A stretch of DNA of 64,000 nt, taken from contig CAJTPW010000003.1 in assembly GCA_910578465.1 (NCBI GenBank), forward strand, positions 103,139 through 167,138. Reading direction: 5' to 3'. Made by a program: the position numbers and the translations under genes. Shown one piece after another: positions 16,517 through 24,811 of the stretch (position 1 is its first letter; each line of letters opens with the position of its first letter). Under the pieces are notes generated by a model. It was not told the origin of the DNA, ran no database searches, and saw only the letters and a program-made list of their open reading frames with translations. Origin of the DNA: an uncultured Vampirovibrio sp. (lineage in GTDB: Bacteria > Cyanobacteriota > Vampirovibrionia > Gastranaerophilales > Gastranaerophilaceae).

Positions 16517-17245
16517 ATGACAATAAAAGTTGAAAATTTGGTTAAAACATTTAATAATAAAAAAGTTCTGGATAATGTTTCATTTTCTGTTGAAGACGGT
16601 GAAACACTGGGTGTAGTGGGGTTTTCAGGAAGCGGTAAATCCACCCTTTTAAAGATTATAAGTAAACTTTTATATCCTGATTCAGGCAATATTGAAACCA
16701 CCAAAAACTCCGATATTGCAATGACTTTTCAATATTCTGCCCTGTTTGATTTTCTGGATGTATTCCACAACATTGCTTTTCCGCTTTTGGAGAGGAAAGA
16801 GTTTAAGGGCAAATACGATAAAAAAGAACTTCAAAAAATCGTTGCGCAAAAACTTAAAATTGTTGGCTTGGAGGGGATTGAAAACAAATTTCCGTCCGAA
16901 CTTTCAGGCGGCATGCAAAAGCGTGTGGGGTTTGCAAGGGCAATTGTTACAAACCCGAAAATTATTCTCTATGATGAACCCACAGCAGGTTTAGACCCTG
17001 TATCATCCACTTTGATTGAAGATTATATTAATCAGCTTAAAAAAGAATTAAATGCAAGCTGTATTGTTGTAACCCATCAAATGTCCACAATTACAAGGGC
17101 ATGCGACAAGGTTATTCTTTTATATGAAGGAAAAATTGTATTTAAGGGCACAACATCAGAGTTTTTAGAGGGTACAAATCCTTATACAAAACAGTTTATA
17201 ACCGCTTCAATCGCAGGGCCCATGGAGATAAAATCGACCACATAA
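16517..17245 (+). CDS. mlaF: MlaF-type ABC transporter ATP-binding protein
   Basis: 242 residues. Walker A GFSGSGKSTLLK (residues 36-47), Q-loop at AMTFQYSALFDF, signature LSGGMQKRVGFARAI, Walker B IILYDEPTAGLDPV and the switch His in VVTHQMS are all intact. Powers phospholipid movement by the MlaE permease in the inner membrane. AAGGA lies before the ATG, 50 bases after mlaE. The AMTFQYSALFDFLDV stretch is typical of the MlaF branch rather than of other ABC families. Confidence 0.93.
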   Translation: MTIKVENLVKTFNNKKVLDNVSFSVEDGETLGVVGFSGSGKSTLLKIISKLLYPDSGNIETTKNSDIAMTFQYSALFDFLDVFHNIAFPLLERKEFKGKYDKKELQKIVAQKLKIVGLEGIENKFPSELSGGMQKRVGFARAIVTNPKIILYDEPTAGLDPVSSTLIEDYINQLKKELNASCIVVTHQMSTITRACDKVILLYEGKIVFKGTTSEFLEGTNPYTKQFITASIAGPMEIKSTT

Positions 17246-17315
17246 ATTTAAGGCAACATAATTTTTTTTATTGTATAATAAACCCATAGTAACCTGTAGA
17301 ATTAAGGGAAAAAGC

Positions 17316-18686
17316 TTGGAAAATTCGGATAGAAAAACTTCATCATCTTTGAAAGTCGGTATTTTAACGGTTGTGGCGCTCACAATCTTAATCTTTACCG
17401 TGCTCTGGATTAAGGGTAGAACGCTTTCTGCTGGTGAGAGAATTGAAGTTGTTTTTCATGATGTAAACGGTATACGCCCGGGCTCAGGTGTACAGATGAT
17501 GGGGCTTAGAATAGGCCAGATTGAAGAAATCACCCCTGTTATAAACGGCAAGGACAGTTATGTTAAGGTTAAATTTGTCATAACGGAAACAGGTGTTGAA
17601 ATTCCTCCCGCATCAACGATTTCTATCCAGCAATCAGGTCTTATCGGCGAACAGTTTTTGGAAGTTATGCCTCCTAAAACAAAGGTTGCATATGTTGAAA
17701 CCTCAAGACCGACCACTTCAATTAAAGACGGCCAGCTCATTTTTATGAATATTGAAGATGACTTAAAACCTATAGGTAAAGTTGAAAGAGCGGAAGTTAT
17801 TCCGATAGCGGCAGCTCCGATTGAATACAGGGCAAGGTTTAAAACGGCTCATGCGCTTAAATTAAACTATATAATCGAACTTCCGGGGCTCATTTTGGAT
17901 TCTTCCAACATTGATGCCAAATTTGTAAACAGCCAGATTCTTTTTTACTTAAGAAACGGCGAAGAAATCAAAATTCCAAAAACAGGCTCTCCGTATACGG
18001 TAATTGAGCCGATGAGAATAAGCGATTTTCTTGAATTGCAATATAAATCCGCTCAGGGTCTGGCAGAGACTAACGAAAAAATTACCCAGATTTTATCGGA
18101 TGAATTTATTTATCAGCTTAAAGATTCTGTTGAAAATATTAATAAATTAACCGCAAAAGCTACAAGCACAATGGATAAAGCGGACGCGCTTCTGGATTCT
18201 TCAAAGGATGAATTAAATTCAATTCTTTCGCAATCAAACGTGCTAATTAAAAAACTCGTTGTGTTGTCGGATAATATAAATGATATTGCTTCAAATAAAG
18301 AACTGCAGCAGAATTTTAGTACAACAATGGCTTCTGTCGGAAGGCTTTCCGATAATATAAATACAATTGTTGAAGACAAGGGCACAAAAGAAATTATGGC
18401 CAATTTGAACGAAATTTCAAAAAATTTGGCTGATATTTCCGTATACGTAAACGAGTTTACTGATGATGAAAATGTTAAAAAGGATTTAAAGTCTACAATT
18501 TCAGGTCTTAATCAGGCAATTTGCGGCATAAATCAGAGTTTAAAGAAGGCAAACGGTTCTCTTGCAGAATCCGAGAAGCTTTCCGTTTCATCCGCCCTTT
18601 CAGATACGGTTGTGACCGCGAGAAACTTAAAGAAATTCTCTGAAAAACTTAACAAAAGATTTCTTCTTTTCAGGCTTATGTTCTAG
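17316..18686 (+). CDS. mlaD: MCE-domain (MlaD) lipid-transport protein
   Basis: About 456 residues from the TTG at 17316, which follows AAGGGAAAAAGC; an upstream in-frame TTG at 17271 has no site. One transmembrane helix (VGILTVVALTILIFTVLWI, about residues 14-32) anchors the protein to the inner membrane. The MCE domain follows (VVFHDVNGIRPGSGVQMMGL, then RIGQIEEI). The second half is long and helical, with repeated DNIN/NIN segments suited to a coiled coil across the periplasm. It should shuttle lipid between MlaE and the outer membrane. It is longer than E. coli MlaD (about 180 residues). Confidence 0.9.
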   Translation: MENSDRKTSSSLKVGILTVVALTILIFTVLWIKGRTLSAGERIEVVFHDVNGIRPGSGVQMMGLRIGQIEEITPVINGKDSYVKVKFVITETGVEIPPASTISIQQSGLIGEQFLEVMPPKTKVAYVETSRPTTSIKDGQLIFMNIEDDLKPIGKVERAEVIPIAAAPIEYRARFKTAHALKLNYIIELPGLILDSSNIDAKFVNSQILFYLRNGEEIKIPKTGSPYTVIEPMRISDFLELQYKSAQGLAETNEKITQILSDEFIYQLKDSVENINKLTAKATSTMDKADALLDSSKDELNSILSQSNVLIKKLVVLSDNINDIASNKELQQNFSTTMASVGRLSDNINTIVEDKGTKEIMANLNEISKNLADISVYVNEFTDDENVKKDLKSTISGLNQAICGINQSLKKANGSLAESEKLSVSSALSDTVVTARNLKKFSEKLNKRFLLFRLMF

Positions 18687-18705
18687 CCAAACAGGTTTTT
18701 AGGAT

Positions 18706-19860
18706 ATGGCAGGGTTCTTAAAAGAGATTACAAAATTTCACTACAAAGGCTTAAGAGGGCTTAACTCCTTTTGGGGCAGAGTTTTTGGCGTATTGTTTTT
18801 TTTGCCGCTCCTTTTAGCTTCCCTTTTTTATTTTTTAGGGATAAGTTTCAAAAATTTGCTCTATAAAACAGGGTTTTTAAAAGAAGCCTCAATCAAGGCG
18901 GGGGTTATTTGTATCGGAAATCTGACGACGGGTGGAGTAGGCAAAACCCCTGTTACGATTGAATTTTGTAAATATTTATCAAAAAAATATAAAGTTTCAT
19001 CCCTTAGCCGCGGATATGGCGGGAAATTAAAAGGGGCAAATATAATCAGGGATTTTGATAATATTTTAATTGATGATGTTGAACTTATCGGGGATGAAGT
19101 AAAACTGATTGCAAATTCTTCCTGTGAAAGCGAAAACTTCGCCGTTGTAACATCATCTAATCGTGTTGCAGGCGCAAAAAAAGTGATAGAAGAGCTTGGC
19201 GCAGAAGTTATTGTTATGGATGACGGTTTTTCAAACAGAAAAATCGCAAAAACCCTTTCTTTGTTGCTTTTTGATGTAAGTAAATTTGTCGGAAACGGAG
19301 GTGTACTTCCTTTCGGGCCTTTAAGAGAGCCTTTGTGCGAGCTCAACCGTGCAGATGGAGTAATTATAATTGATAAAGAAAACAGCAGTGAAGCAGAATT
19401 TGAAAATTTGAAAGAAATATTAAGGGTTCAATACGGATTTAAGGGGAAAATTTTTGAGGCAAGTATGGCACCTGATTATTTCTATAACATTAAAACCCTT
19501 GAGAAAATTGATAAGGCAAAAACTGCTTGTTCGTTTGCATTCTGTGGCATAGGGCAGCCTGAAAGCTTTTATAAATATTTATCAAAGGAGCTTGCAGGTT
19601 TTACCCCCTCTTTTGTGATGAGTTTTGATGATCATCACGCCTATACAAAGGCAGACATCGAAAATATAAATTCCGCTGCAAAAAAGATTGGTGCAGATTG
19701 TCTTTTAACAACGGAAAAAGATGCGGCAAAAATATCGGAGCTTATTGAAGATAATCAAATGCCCGTTGTTGCACTAAAGCTTCGTGTGGATATTGATGTT
19801 GAAAAAATTTTAGACGAGCTTGGTTTTGAATGTAAGATGGCTGTAGGGAGCGAAGAATGA
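18706..19860 (+). CDS. lpxK: Tetraacyldisaccharide 4'-kinase
   Basis: 384 residues. It phosphorylates the 4' position of the lipid A disaccharide precursor at the inner membrane. An N-terminal hydrophobic helix (FGVLFFLPLLLASLFYFLGI) precedes the P-loop GNLTTGGVGKTPVTI. DDGFSNRKIAKTLSLLLFD is the catalytic Asp region, and LPFGPLREPL is conserved. Its presence implies the cell makes lipid A. The preceding mlaD gene ends 19 bases before it, and its last four bases (ATGA) contain the metF start. Confidence 0.93.
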   Translation: MAGFLKEITKFHYKGLRGLNSFWGRVFGVLFFLPLLLASLFYFLGISFKNLLYKTGFLKEASIKAGVICIGNLTTGGVGKTPVTIEFCKYLSKKYKVSSLSRGYGGKLKGANIIRDFDNILIDDVELIGDEVKLIANSSCESENFAVVTSSNRVAGAKKVIEELGAEVIVMDDGFSNRKIAKTLSLLLFDVSKFVGNGGVLPFGPLREPLCELNRADGVIIIDKENSSEAEFENLKEILRVQYGFKGKIFEASMAPDYFYNIKTLEKIDKAKTACSFAFCGIGQPESFYKYLSKELAGFTPSFVMSFDDHHAYTKADIENINSAAKKIGADCLLTTEKDAAKISELIEDNQMPVVALKLRVDIDVEKILDELGFECKMAVGSEE

Positions 19861-20756
19861 AACTTAGCGAACTTTATACAAAAAATTTAAACAGTGCAGA
19901 TAAAAAACCCGTAATTTCAATTGAAATTTTTCCGCCAAAAGCTGTTGATGATAATGAATTTTCTCTTAAAAAGGAGCAGCTTTTTTGTGAACTTGCCGCT
20001 TTGAATAAAATTTTAAAGCCGAGTCTTGTTTCGATTACATACGGCGCCGCAGGTTCAAACAGCGAAAAATCCGATGAAATTATAAGAAATATGCTGGAAA
20101 AGTTTGACTATAGCGCTATTATGCCGCATTTTACCTGTGTATGCTCCAAAAAAAGATTTATTGAAGAATATTTAAACGCGCTTAAAACATACGGTATTGA
20201 AAATATTCTTGCCCTGAAAGGAGATGAGCCTGAAGACATCAAGGTTTGCTATCGTGATTTTCACTACGCTTCAGACCTTGTTGAATTCATAAAGTCAAAG
20301 ACGGATTTTGAAATTGCCGTAGCAGGATATCCTGAAGGCCACATCGCAGCAAACAGTATTGAAGAAGATATTAAGCACCTTAAAAACAAGGTCCAAAAGG
20401 GCGGAAGCGTTATCTTTACCCAGTTTTTCTTTGAAAATGACAAATTTTACCGCTATCTTGAACTTTTGGAGAAAAATGGGGTGAAAACTCCTGTCGTTGC
20501 GGGGCTTTTACCTGTTATAAGCTATCAGGGCTTTTTAAAGATGATAAAATTATCCGGAATTAAGCCTTCAAGTAAAGTTTTGAACCTCTTTGAAAAATAT
20601 CAAGATTCTAAGGAAGATACAATAAAAGCAGGAATTGAACAGGCAAGTATTCAAGCCGATGACCTCATTCGAAACGGTGTATCGGGCCTTCATTTTTATA
20701 CTTTAAACAAAGCCCGCTCCACGGCCGAAGTTTTAAAAAATATTTGCCTTTGCTAG
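19857..20756 (+). CDS. metF: 5,10-methylenetetrahydrofolate reductase
   Basis: 299 residues, a flavoprotein that reduces methylene-THF to methyl-THF for methionine synthesis. Family motifs are SIEIFPPK near the start, VSITYGAAGS, NILALKGDEPED and AVAGYPEGH, all parts of the FAD/folate barrel. The ATG overlaps the lpxK stop by four bases (ATGA), so translation is probably coupled. It is the last gene of the mla-lpxK operon; no strong terminator is visible in the next 96 bases. Confidence 0.94.
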   Translation: MKLSELYTKNLNSADKKPVISIEIFPPKAVDDNEFSLKKEQLFCELAALNKILKPSLVSITYGAAGSNSEKSDEIIRNMLEKFDYSAIMPHFTCVCSKKRFIEEYLNALKTYGIENILALKGDEPEDIKVCYRDFHYASDLVEFIKSKTDFEIAVAGYPEGHIAANSIEEDIKHLKNKVQKGGSVIFTQFFFENDKFYRYLELLEKNGVKTPVVAGLLPVISYQGFLKMIKLSGIKPSSKVLNLFEKYQDSKEDTIKAGIEQASIQADDLIRNGVSGLHFYTLNKARSTAEVLKNICLC

Positions 20757-20852
20757 GGCTTTTTGCAGGCGGTTTTTAAGACAATTTTATTTCCTTTTTT
20801 GTTTTTATAATTATATAAATACATAACCGCAATTTTTCATATAAAGTTTTAG

Positions 20853-21944
20853 ATGATGAATTTTTATACAAATTTTAATATTCCGCAAATTTACGGCACC
20901 GTTACAGGCAGAGCAAGTCAAACGGCCAATTCTGCCGTGCAGCAAAACACGACACCTTTGATAAATATCGGTCCTTCAAAAGATGTTTTTCAAAGGGGCA
21001 CAACGCCTGTACAAGTGCAAAACGCCCCGCAGATACAGCAAATCGCCCCTATTTCAAATGTTTGGGATAATAAAAGAATTCAGGCTATATACGATAAAAC
21101 TTATGAAACCGTTATGGCGCAAAACCCGATAACGCGCGAATTAAATATCGAAAAGCCTGCACTCAATTTCAATGCGGATAAAGATGAGAAAGAAAGTACA
21201 ATTGCAACCTACAGAGGCGGGTATAACGATATTATCATACAGGCGGGAGAGTTTTTTGCAGGCGATCTTTATCTTTGCAAAATGACCGATAATAGCGGTG
21301 AACTTGTTAATGTGCAGGTTTTTGAACAAGAACGCGCGGATGAATATATAAAAAAGCACCCCGAATTTAAAATGACCCGCGAAAAATTAACGGATAGCGA
21401 AAAAGAGCTCTTTATTTCATCAATAGTTGCACATGAATTGAGGCACTGCATTCAGAGTCATTTGGTTTTATCAACGGAAGATTGTGCGGATAAATACAAG
21501 GCGAAATTTGCGGATTTAAAAGAAACGATTGAAACTTTAATCAGCATGGAAAAAGATCTTGCGGCGCTTAGAGGCGAAGCTTATGTGCCGTCAGAAAATG
21601 ATAAAGACCTGGAAAAACTGAACTATGGGCTGAATTATAGGCCCAAAAAGGTTTTTGATAAAAATACCGCATTTAAGTATTCAATTGTGCCATCAGACAA
21701 CAGATACTGGCATATTAAAGACCATTTTTATACGGTAAGCGGCAGCAAAAAGACAGAAGGCAGCAAAGAAAGCTATTATACCGACCCGCTTGAAATTGAT
21801 GCGTACAACTACGAACGGGAATTTGTGGTAACAGAATCAAAAAAATATCCAAACGGCACTCTAAGAAAAGAAATCGTAGACGGATTGTTTCTTTCTGCTT
21901 CTTTAAATGTGTTTGACGATAACGTTCTCTTTATAAGAAAATAG
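20853..21944 (+). CDS. Putative zinc metalloprotease (HExxH), lineage-specific
   Basis: 363 residues, family not recognised. SIVAHELRHCIQSH (residues 191-204) contains HELRH (194-198), the zinc-binding and catalytic HExxH motif of gluzincin/metzincin-type proteases. A possible third ligand is not obvious. The first 80 residues are rich in Gln, Asn, Thr and Pro and look disordered, like the N-termini of the proteins at 28136 and 42392. No signal peptide is seen. The ATG has no Shine-Dalgarno; a TATAAA box lies 7 bases before it. The substrate is unknown. Confidence 0.6.
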   Translation: MMNFYTNFNIPQIYGTVTGRASQTANSAVQQNTTPLINIGPSKDVFQRGTTPVQVQNAPQIQQIAPISNVWDNKRIQAIYDKTYETVMAQNPITRELNIEKPALNFNADKDEKESTIATYRGGYNDIIIQAGEFFAGDLYLCKMTDNSGELVNVQVFEQERADEYIKKHPEFKMTREKLTDSEKELFISSIVAHELRHCIQSHLVLSTEDCADKYKAKFADLKETIETLISMEKDLAALRGEAYVPSENDKDLEKLNYGLNYRPKKVFDKNTAFKYSIVPSDNRYWHIKDHFYTVSGSKKTEGSKESYYTDPLEIDAYNYEREFVVTESKKYPNGTLRKEIVDGLFLSASLNVFDDNVLFIRK

Positions 21945-21989
21945 CAGCTGCATTCAAAAACGTGTTGAAATTGCACAAAAGTTTTTTTG

Positions 21990-22895
21990 TTAATAAATCT
22001 CAACTTCAATAATGCCTTCGGTGCAAAAGATTTTAAAAACCTTATCTGAGGTTTTTTCCGCAATTGTACCGCAGCAGCCCTTTTTAAGTTCAGTTTCGGA
22101 GATTTTTGCATTTTTAACCTTGTAAATGGTTCCGCCAATGTTGCAAAAACAATTCGCCCACGGCTTTAAGGCGCGAATCCTGTCATAAACTCGTTTTGCG
22201 CTTTCATTAAAATCTATAAAATTTATACCCTGAAACGGATATTTGTCATAGTTTGCTTCATTTTCATCCTGCGCCAGAGGAATGATTTTGTTGTTTTCTA
22301 TATCATAAAGAAGCTCGGGCACCATTAAGCCTGCGATGTTTGCAGCTCTGTCTCTTAAATCTCCGCCTGTCATATCGGGGTCAATTTTAAAGGCCGCCTG
22401 CATTAAAATTTTCCCTGTATCTATGTTTTCATCCATCAAATGAAAGGTTACACCCGTTTTATTGTCGCCTGAATAAATTGCCCAGAAATAAGGGTTTGCG
22501 CCTCTGTGCTTTGGTAAAAGCGAAGGGTGGCAGTTTACAACTCCAAACTTTGGCAGGGCAAGAATTTCAGGGTTGAATTTTTCAGACCAGCTTCCAACGA
22601 GAATAATATCGGGCGAGAGCTTTTTTATTTCATCCGTAAATTCTTTTGAATTAACGGAAGGTGCTTTGATATCATAGATTTTATGGCTTTTTAAAAAAGA
22701 ATAATCCGTACTCGGGGCGAAAATATCCTTAAAAAACAGGGTAAAATTTGAATATTTTACCCTGTCAACTCTTAGGGCGCCGACAATTTCGTGCCCTTTA
22801 CTTTGATTTTCGCTGCCTTTATTACCCGTTATGGTTTTTGCGCCTGATACAAGCGCCGCAAGCATTTTGCCATATCCGACAATAACGATACGCAT
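21990..22895 (-). CDS. Methionyl-tRNA formyltransferase-like protein
   Basis: 301 residues from the ATG at 22895, 4 bases after the nusA stop. The formyltransferase core is clear: NCHPSLLPKHRGANPYFWAI holds the catalytic Asn and His, and ENIDTGKILM the Asp. Residues beyond 205 resemble the FMT C-terminal tRNA domain. The N-terminal half (MRIVIVGYGKMLAALVSGAK) differs from the usual VFMGTPEFA opening, so a sugar or other N-10-formyl-THF-dependent formyltransferase is possible. The rimP-nusA context favours translation, hence Fmt. Confidence 0.7.
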   Translation of the reverse strand: MRIVIVGYGKMLAALVSGAKTITGNKGSENQSKGHEIVGALRVDRVKYSNFTLFFKDIFAPSTDYSFLKSHKIYDIKAPSVNSKEFTDEIKKLSPDIILVGSWSEKFNPEILALPKFGVVNCHPSLLPKHRGANPYFWAIYSGDNKTGVTFHLMDENIDTGKILMQAAFKIDPDMTGGDLRDRAANIAGLMVPELLYDIENNKIIPLAQDENEANYDKYPFQGINFIDFNESAKRVYDRIRALKPWANCFCNIGGTIYKVKNAKISETELKKGCCGTIAEKTSDKVFKIFCTEGIIEVEIY

Positions 22896-22899
22896 TTTA

Positions 22900-24093
22900 T
22901 TATTCTTCTGTATTTTCTGCTGTTTCAGCTTCGGATGTCGTTTCTTCAACAGTGTTTTCAACAGCTTCAACGGTTTCTTCGGCCGCTTCGTCTATAGCTT
23001 CAACAGTTTCTTTTTGAGCTTGTTTTTCTATCTGTGCTGCCTGAGATTCGCTCTTAATATCTATCTTCCAGCCTGTCAGCCTGTGTGCAAGGCGTACGTT
23101 CTGTCCTTCACGGCCGATTGCAAGAGAAAGCTGATCATCAGGAACTATAACAAAAGCTTCTTTTCTTGTTTCTTCATCCGCTAAAATATCAACAGAGATA
23201 ATTCTTGCGGGTGAAAGCGCGTTTACGATGTATTCTACAGGATCAGTGCTATATCTTACGATATCGATTTTTTCATTTTTTAATTCGCCGACAATTGTCT
23301 GAATTCTTGAGCCCCTCGGTCCTATGCAGGCGCCAACGGAATCAACCGACGGGTCGTTTGACCATACGGCAAGTTTTGTCCTGAATCCTGCTTCACGTGC
23401 AATAGATTTAATTTCAACAATGCCGTCTTCGATTTCGGGAACTTCAAGTTCAAAAAGCTCGCGAACAATTTCACTGTGCGCTTGAGAAACTATTACCTGC
23501 GGGAGCCTTGTTGTTTCTTTAACATTCAACACAAAAACTCTTATTCTGTTTCCGGGCTTGTAATATTCACCCGGGATTTGTTCGCGCGTGGGCATAACGG
23601 CATCGGTTTTTCCGATGTTTACAATAACGTTGTTGCGTTCGTCTTTTCTTTGAACGATACCTGTAATCAAAGTACCTTTTTTAGAAAGGAACTCATCCAG
23701 AACCATTTTACGTTCGGCTTCTCTTATCCTTTGTGTGATTACCTGTTTTGCGCTCTGCGCTGCGATACGGCCGAAGTTTTCGGGAGTAACTTCGATTTTT
23801 ACTTCATCGTCGATTTCAACTTCATCGTCGATTTCCTTGGCGTCTTCTAAAGAAATTTGCGTATCGGGGTTTTCAACTTCATTTACAACAAGTTTTGTTC
23901 TAAATACGCCGATTTCGCCTGCAGTTTCGTCTAAAATAGCTTCAACGTTTTCTGCGTCTTTATCTTTAATATGTTTTTTATATCCTGCAACCAAAGCATC
24001 ACAAAGGGAAGATACCAAAACATCTTTTGAAATTCCTTTTTCTCTTTCAAGTTGTTCTGCTGCTTCAAACAGGGCAGTTCCAATCTTAATCAT
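22900..24093 (-). CDS. nusA: Transcription termination/antitermination factor NusA
   Basis: 397 residues: N-terminal RNA-polymerase-binding domain (ALFEAAEQLEREKGISKDVL), S1 domain (KGTLITGIVQRKDERNNVIV), and two KH domains (AVWSNDPSVDSVGACIGPRG and LSLAIGREGQNVRLAHRLTG). The C-terminal 55 residues are acidic and Ala/Glu-rich, without the E. coli AR repeats. It modulates pausing and intrinsic termination. AAAGGAGAA precedes the ATG. The gene lies 54 bases after rimP in the usual rimP-nusA order. Confidence 0.96.
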   Translation of the reverse strand: MIKIGTALFEAAEQLEREKGISKDVLVSSLCDALVAGYKKHIKDKDAENVEAILDETAGEIGVFRTKLVVNEVENPDTQISLEDAKEIDDEVEIDDEVKIEVTPENFGRIAAQSAKQVITQRIREAERKMVLDEFLSKKGTLITGIVQRKDERNNVIVNIGKTDAVMPTREQIPGEYYKPGNRIRVFVLNVKETTRLPQVIVSQAHSEIVRELFELEVPEIEDGIVEIKSIAREAGFRTKLAVWSNDPSVDSVGACIGPRGSRIQTIVGELKNEKIDIVRYSTDPVEYIVNALSPARIISVDILADEETRKEAFVIVPDDQLSLAIGREGQNVRLAHRLTGWKIDIKSESQAAQIEKQAQKETVEAIDEAAEETVEAVENTVEETTSEAETAENTEE

Positions 24094-24147
24094 ATTATTC
24101 TCCTTTATTCAATTGTAAATTTTATTGTTTTTGCCTCATAAATGCCT

Positions 24148-24630
24148 TTATGGCATATCATTCAGACGTACGGAAAAAATGTTATCCGTATTTATTGTAT
24201 ATTCTTTTTGTGTATCTTCCGTTATTATCTTTAAACCTGGTCCTTCATTAAAATCCAAAAGCTTTGCATTGAATTTTTTCGGGTATCCTGCATCTATGGG
24301 TTCTTTTACCTTGATTACAACATCGTGTCCTTTGAATATTACATATTCTTTTGTTGATTTAAGACGCCTGTCAAGCCCAGGGGAAGACACCTCAAGGTAA
24401 TATTTAAACGGAATGAGTTCATCCAGCAAATCTCCAAGTCCGCGTGTTATATGTTCGCAATCGCTATGATTTACGGGGTGATCGGATGAATAGATGAAAA
24501 TCCTCAAAAACCAGTGTCCGGATTCTTTTTCAAAAGAAACCTCAAGCGGGATTAAATTATACCGCATTGCCGTATTTTCAATGACGGGCATAATTTTTTC
24601 CAAAACTTGTTTTTTGTTAAATTGTGTCAT
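24148..24630 (-). CDS. rimP: Ribosome maturation factor RimP
   Basis: 160 residues. RimP binds free 30S subunits and helps build the 3' domain of 16S rRNA. Typical features are VIENTAMRYNLIPLEVSFEK, SDCEHITRGLGDLLDE and the hallmark YYLEVSSPGLDRRL, followed by the SH3-like C-terminal domain. AGAGG lies before the ATG. It is the first gene of the rimP-nusA-formyltransferase transcript, with a leader of about 110 bases carrying an attenuator-like hairpin. Confidence 0.95.
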   Translation of the reverse strand: MTQFNKKQVLEKIMPVIENTAMRYNLIPLEVSFEKESGHWFLRIFIYSSDHPVNHSDCEHITRGLGDLLDELIPFKYYLEVSSPGLDRRLKSTKEYVIFKGHDVVIKVKEPIDAGYPKKFNAKLLDFNEGPGLKIITEDTQKEYTINTDNIFSVRLNDMP

Positions 24631-24650
24631 CTTTGTCTTGTTTACCTCTT

Positions 24651-24721
24651 AAAAAAGAGCGGGTTTTAAGGCCGCTCTTTTAAATAAAAGTGCAAATTGT
24701 TCTTATGCTTTGCTCTCCTTT
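24651..24721 (-). promoter_or_regulatory. Attenuator-like terminator and antiterminator in the rimP-nusA leader
   Basis: Read on the minus strand, AAAAGAGCGG pairs with CCGCTCTTTT (plus coordinates 24672-24681 and 24653-24662), with a run of six T at 24651-24656: an intrinsic terminator placed before rimP. Upstream, AAAGGAGAGC (24712-24721) can pair with the terminator's 3' side GCTCTTTTTT over ten positions (two G-U), giving a competing antiterminator. NusA autoregulation through leader termination is known for nusA operons elsewhere. Confidence 0.5.
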
Positions 24722-24747
24722 AATATTTAGAGCAAGAACATAGAATA

Positions 24748-24777
24748 AGTATACCATAAAAGTATAAAATTTGTCAT
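24748..24777 (-). promoter_or_regulatory. Promoter of rimP-nusA
   Basis: Minus strand: ATGACA (24777-24772), 18-base spacer, TATACT (24753-24748) with TGG just before it as an extended -10. Transcription should begin near 24741. Confidence 0.5.
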
Positions 24778-24800
24778 TTAATAAACAAATGTGATATTAT
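24771..24800 (+). promoter_or_regulatory. Promoter of the porin-like gene, sharing its -35 with rimP
   Basis: TTGTCA (24771-24776), 18-base spacer, TATTAT (24795-24800). The -35 box lies on the same bases as the minus-strand -35 of rimP. The predicted start near 24807 leaves about five bases before the ATG. Confidence 0.5.
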
Positions 24801-24811
24801 TAAATTCCTTT

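Noticed and set aside
18861..19346. 161-codon minus-strand frame under lpxK
   Set aside because: Shadow frame of lpxK with Ser/Pro bias.
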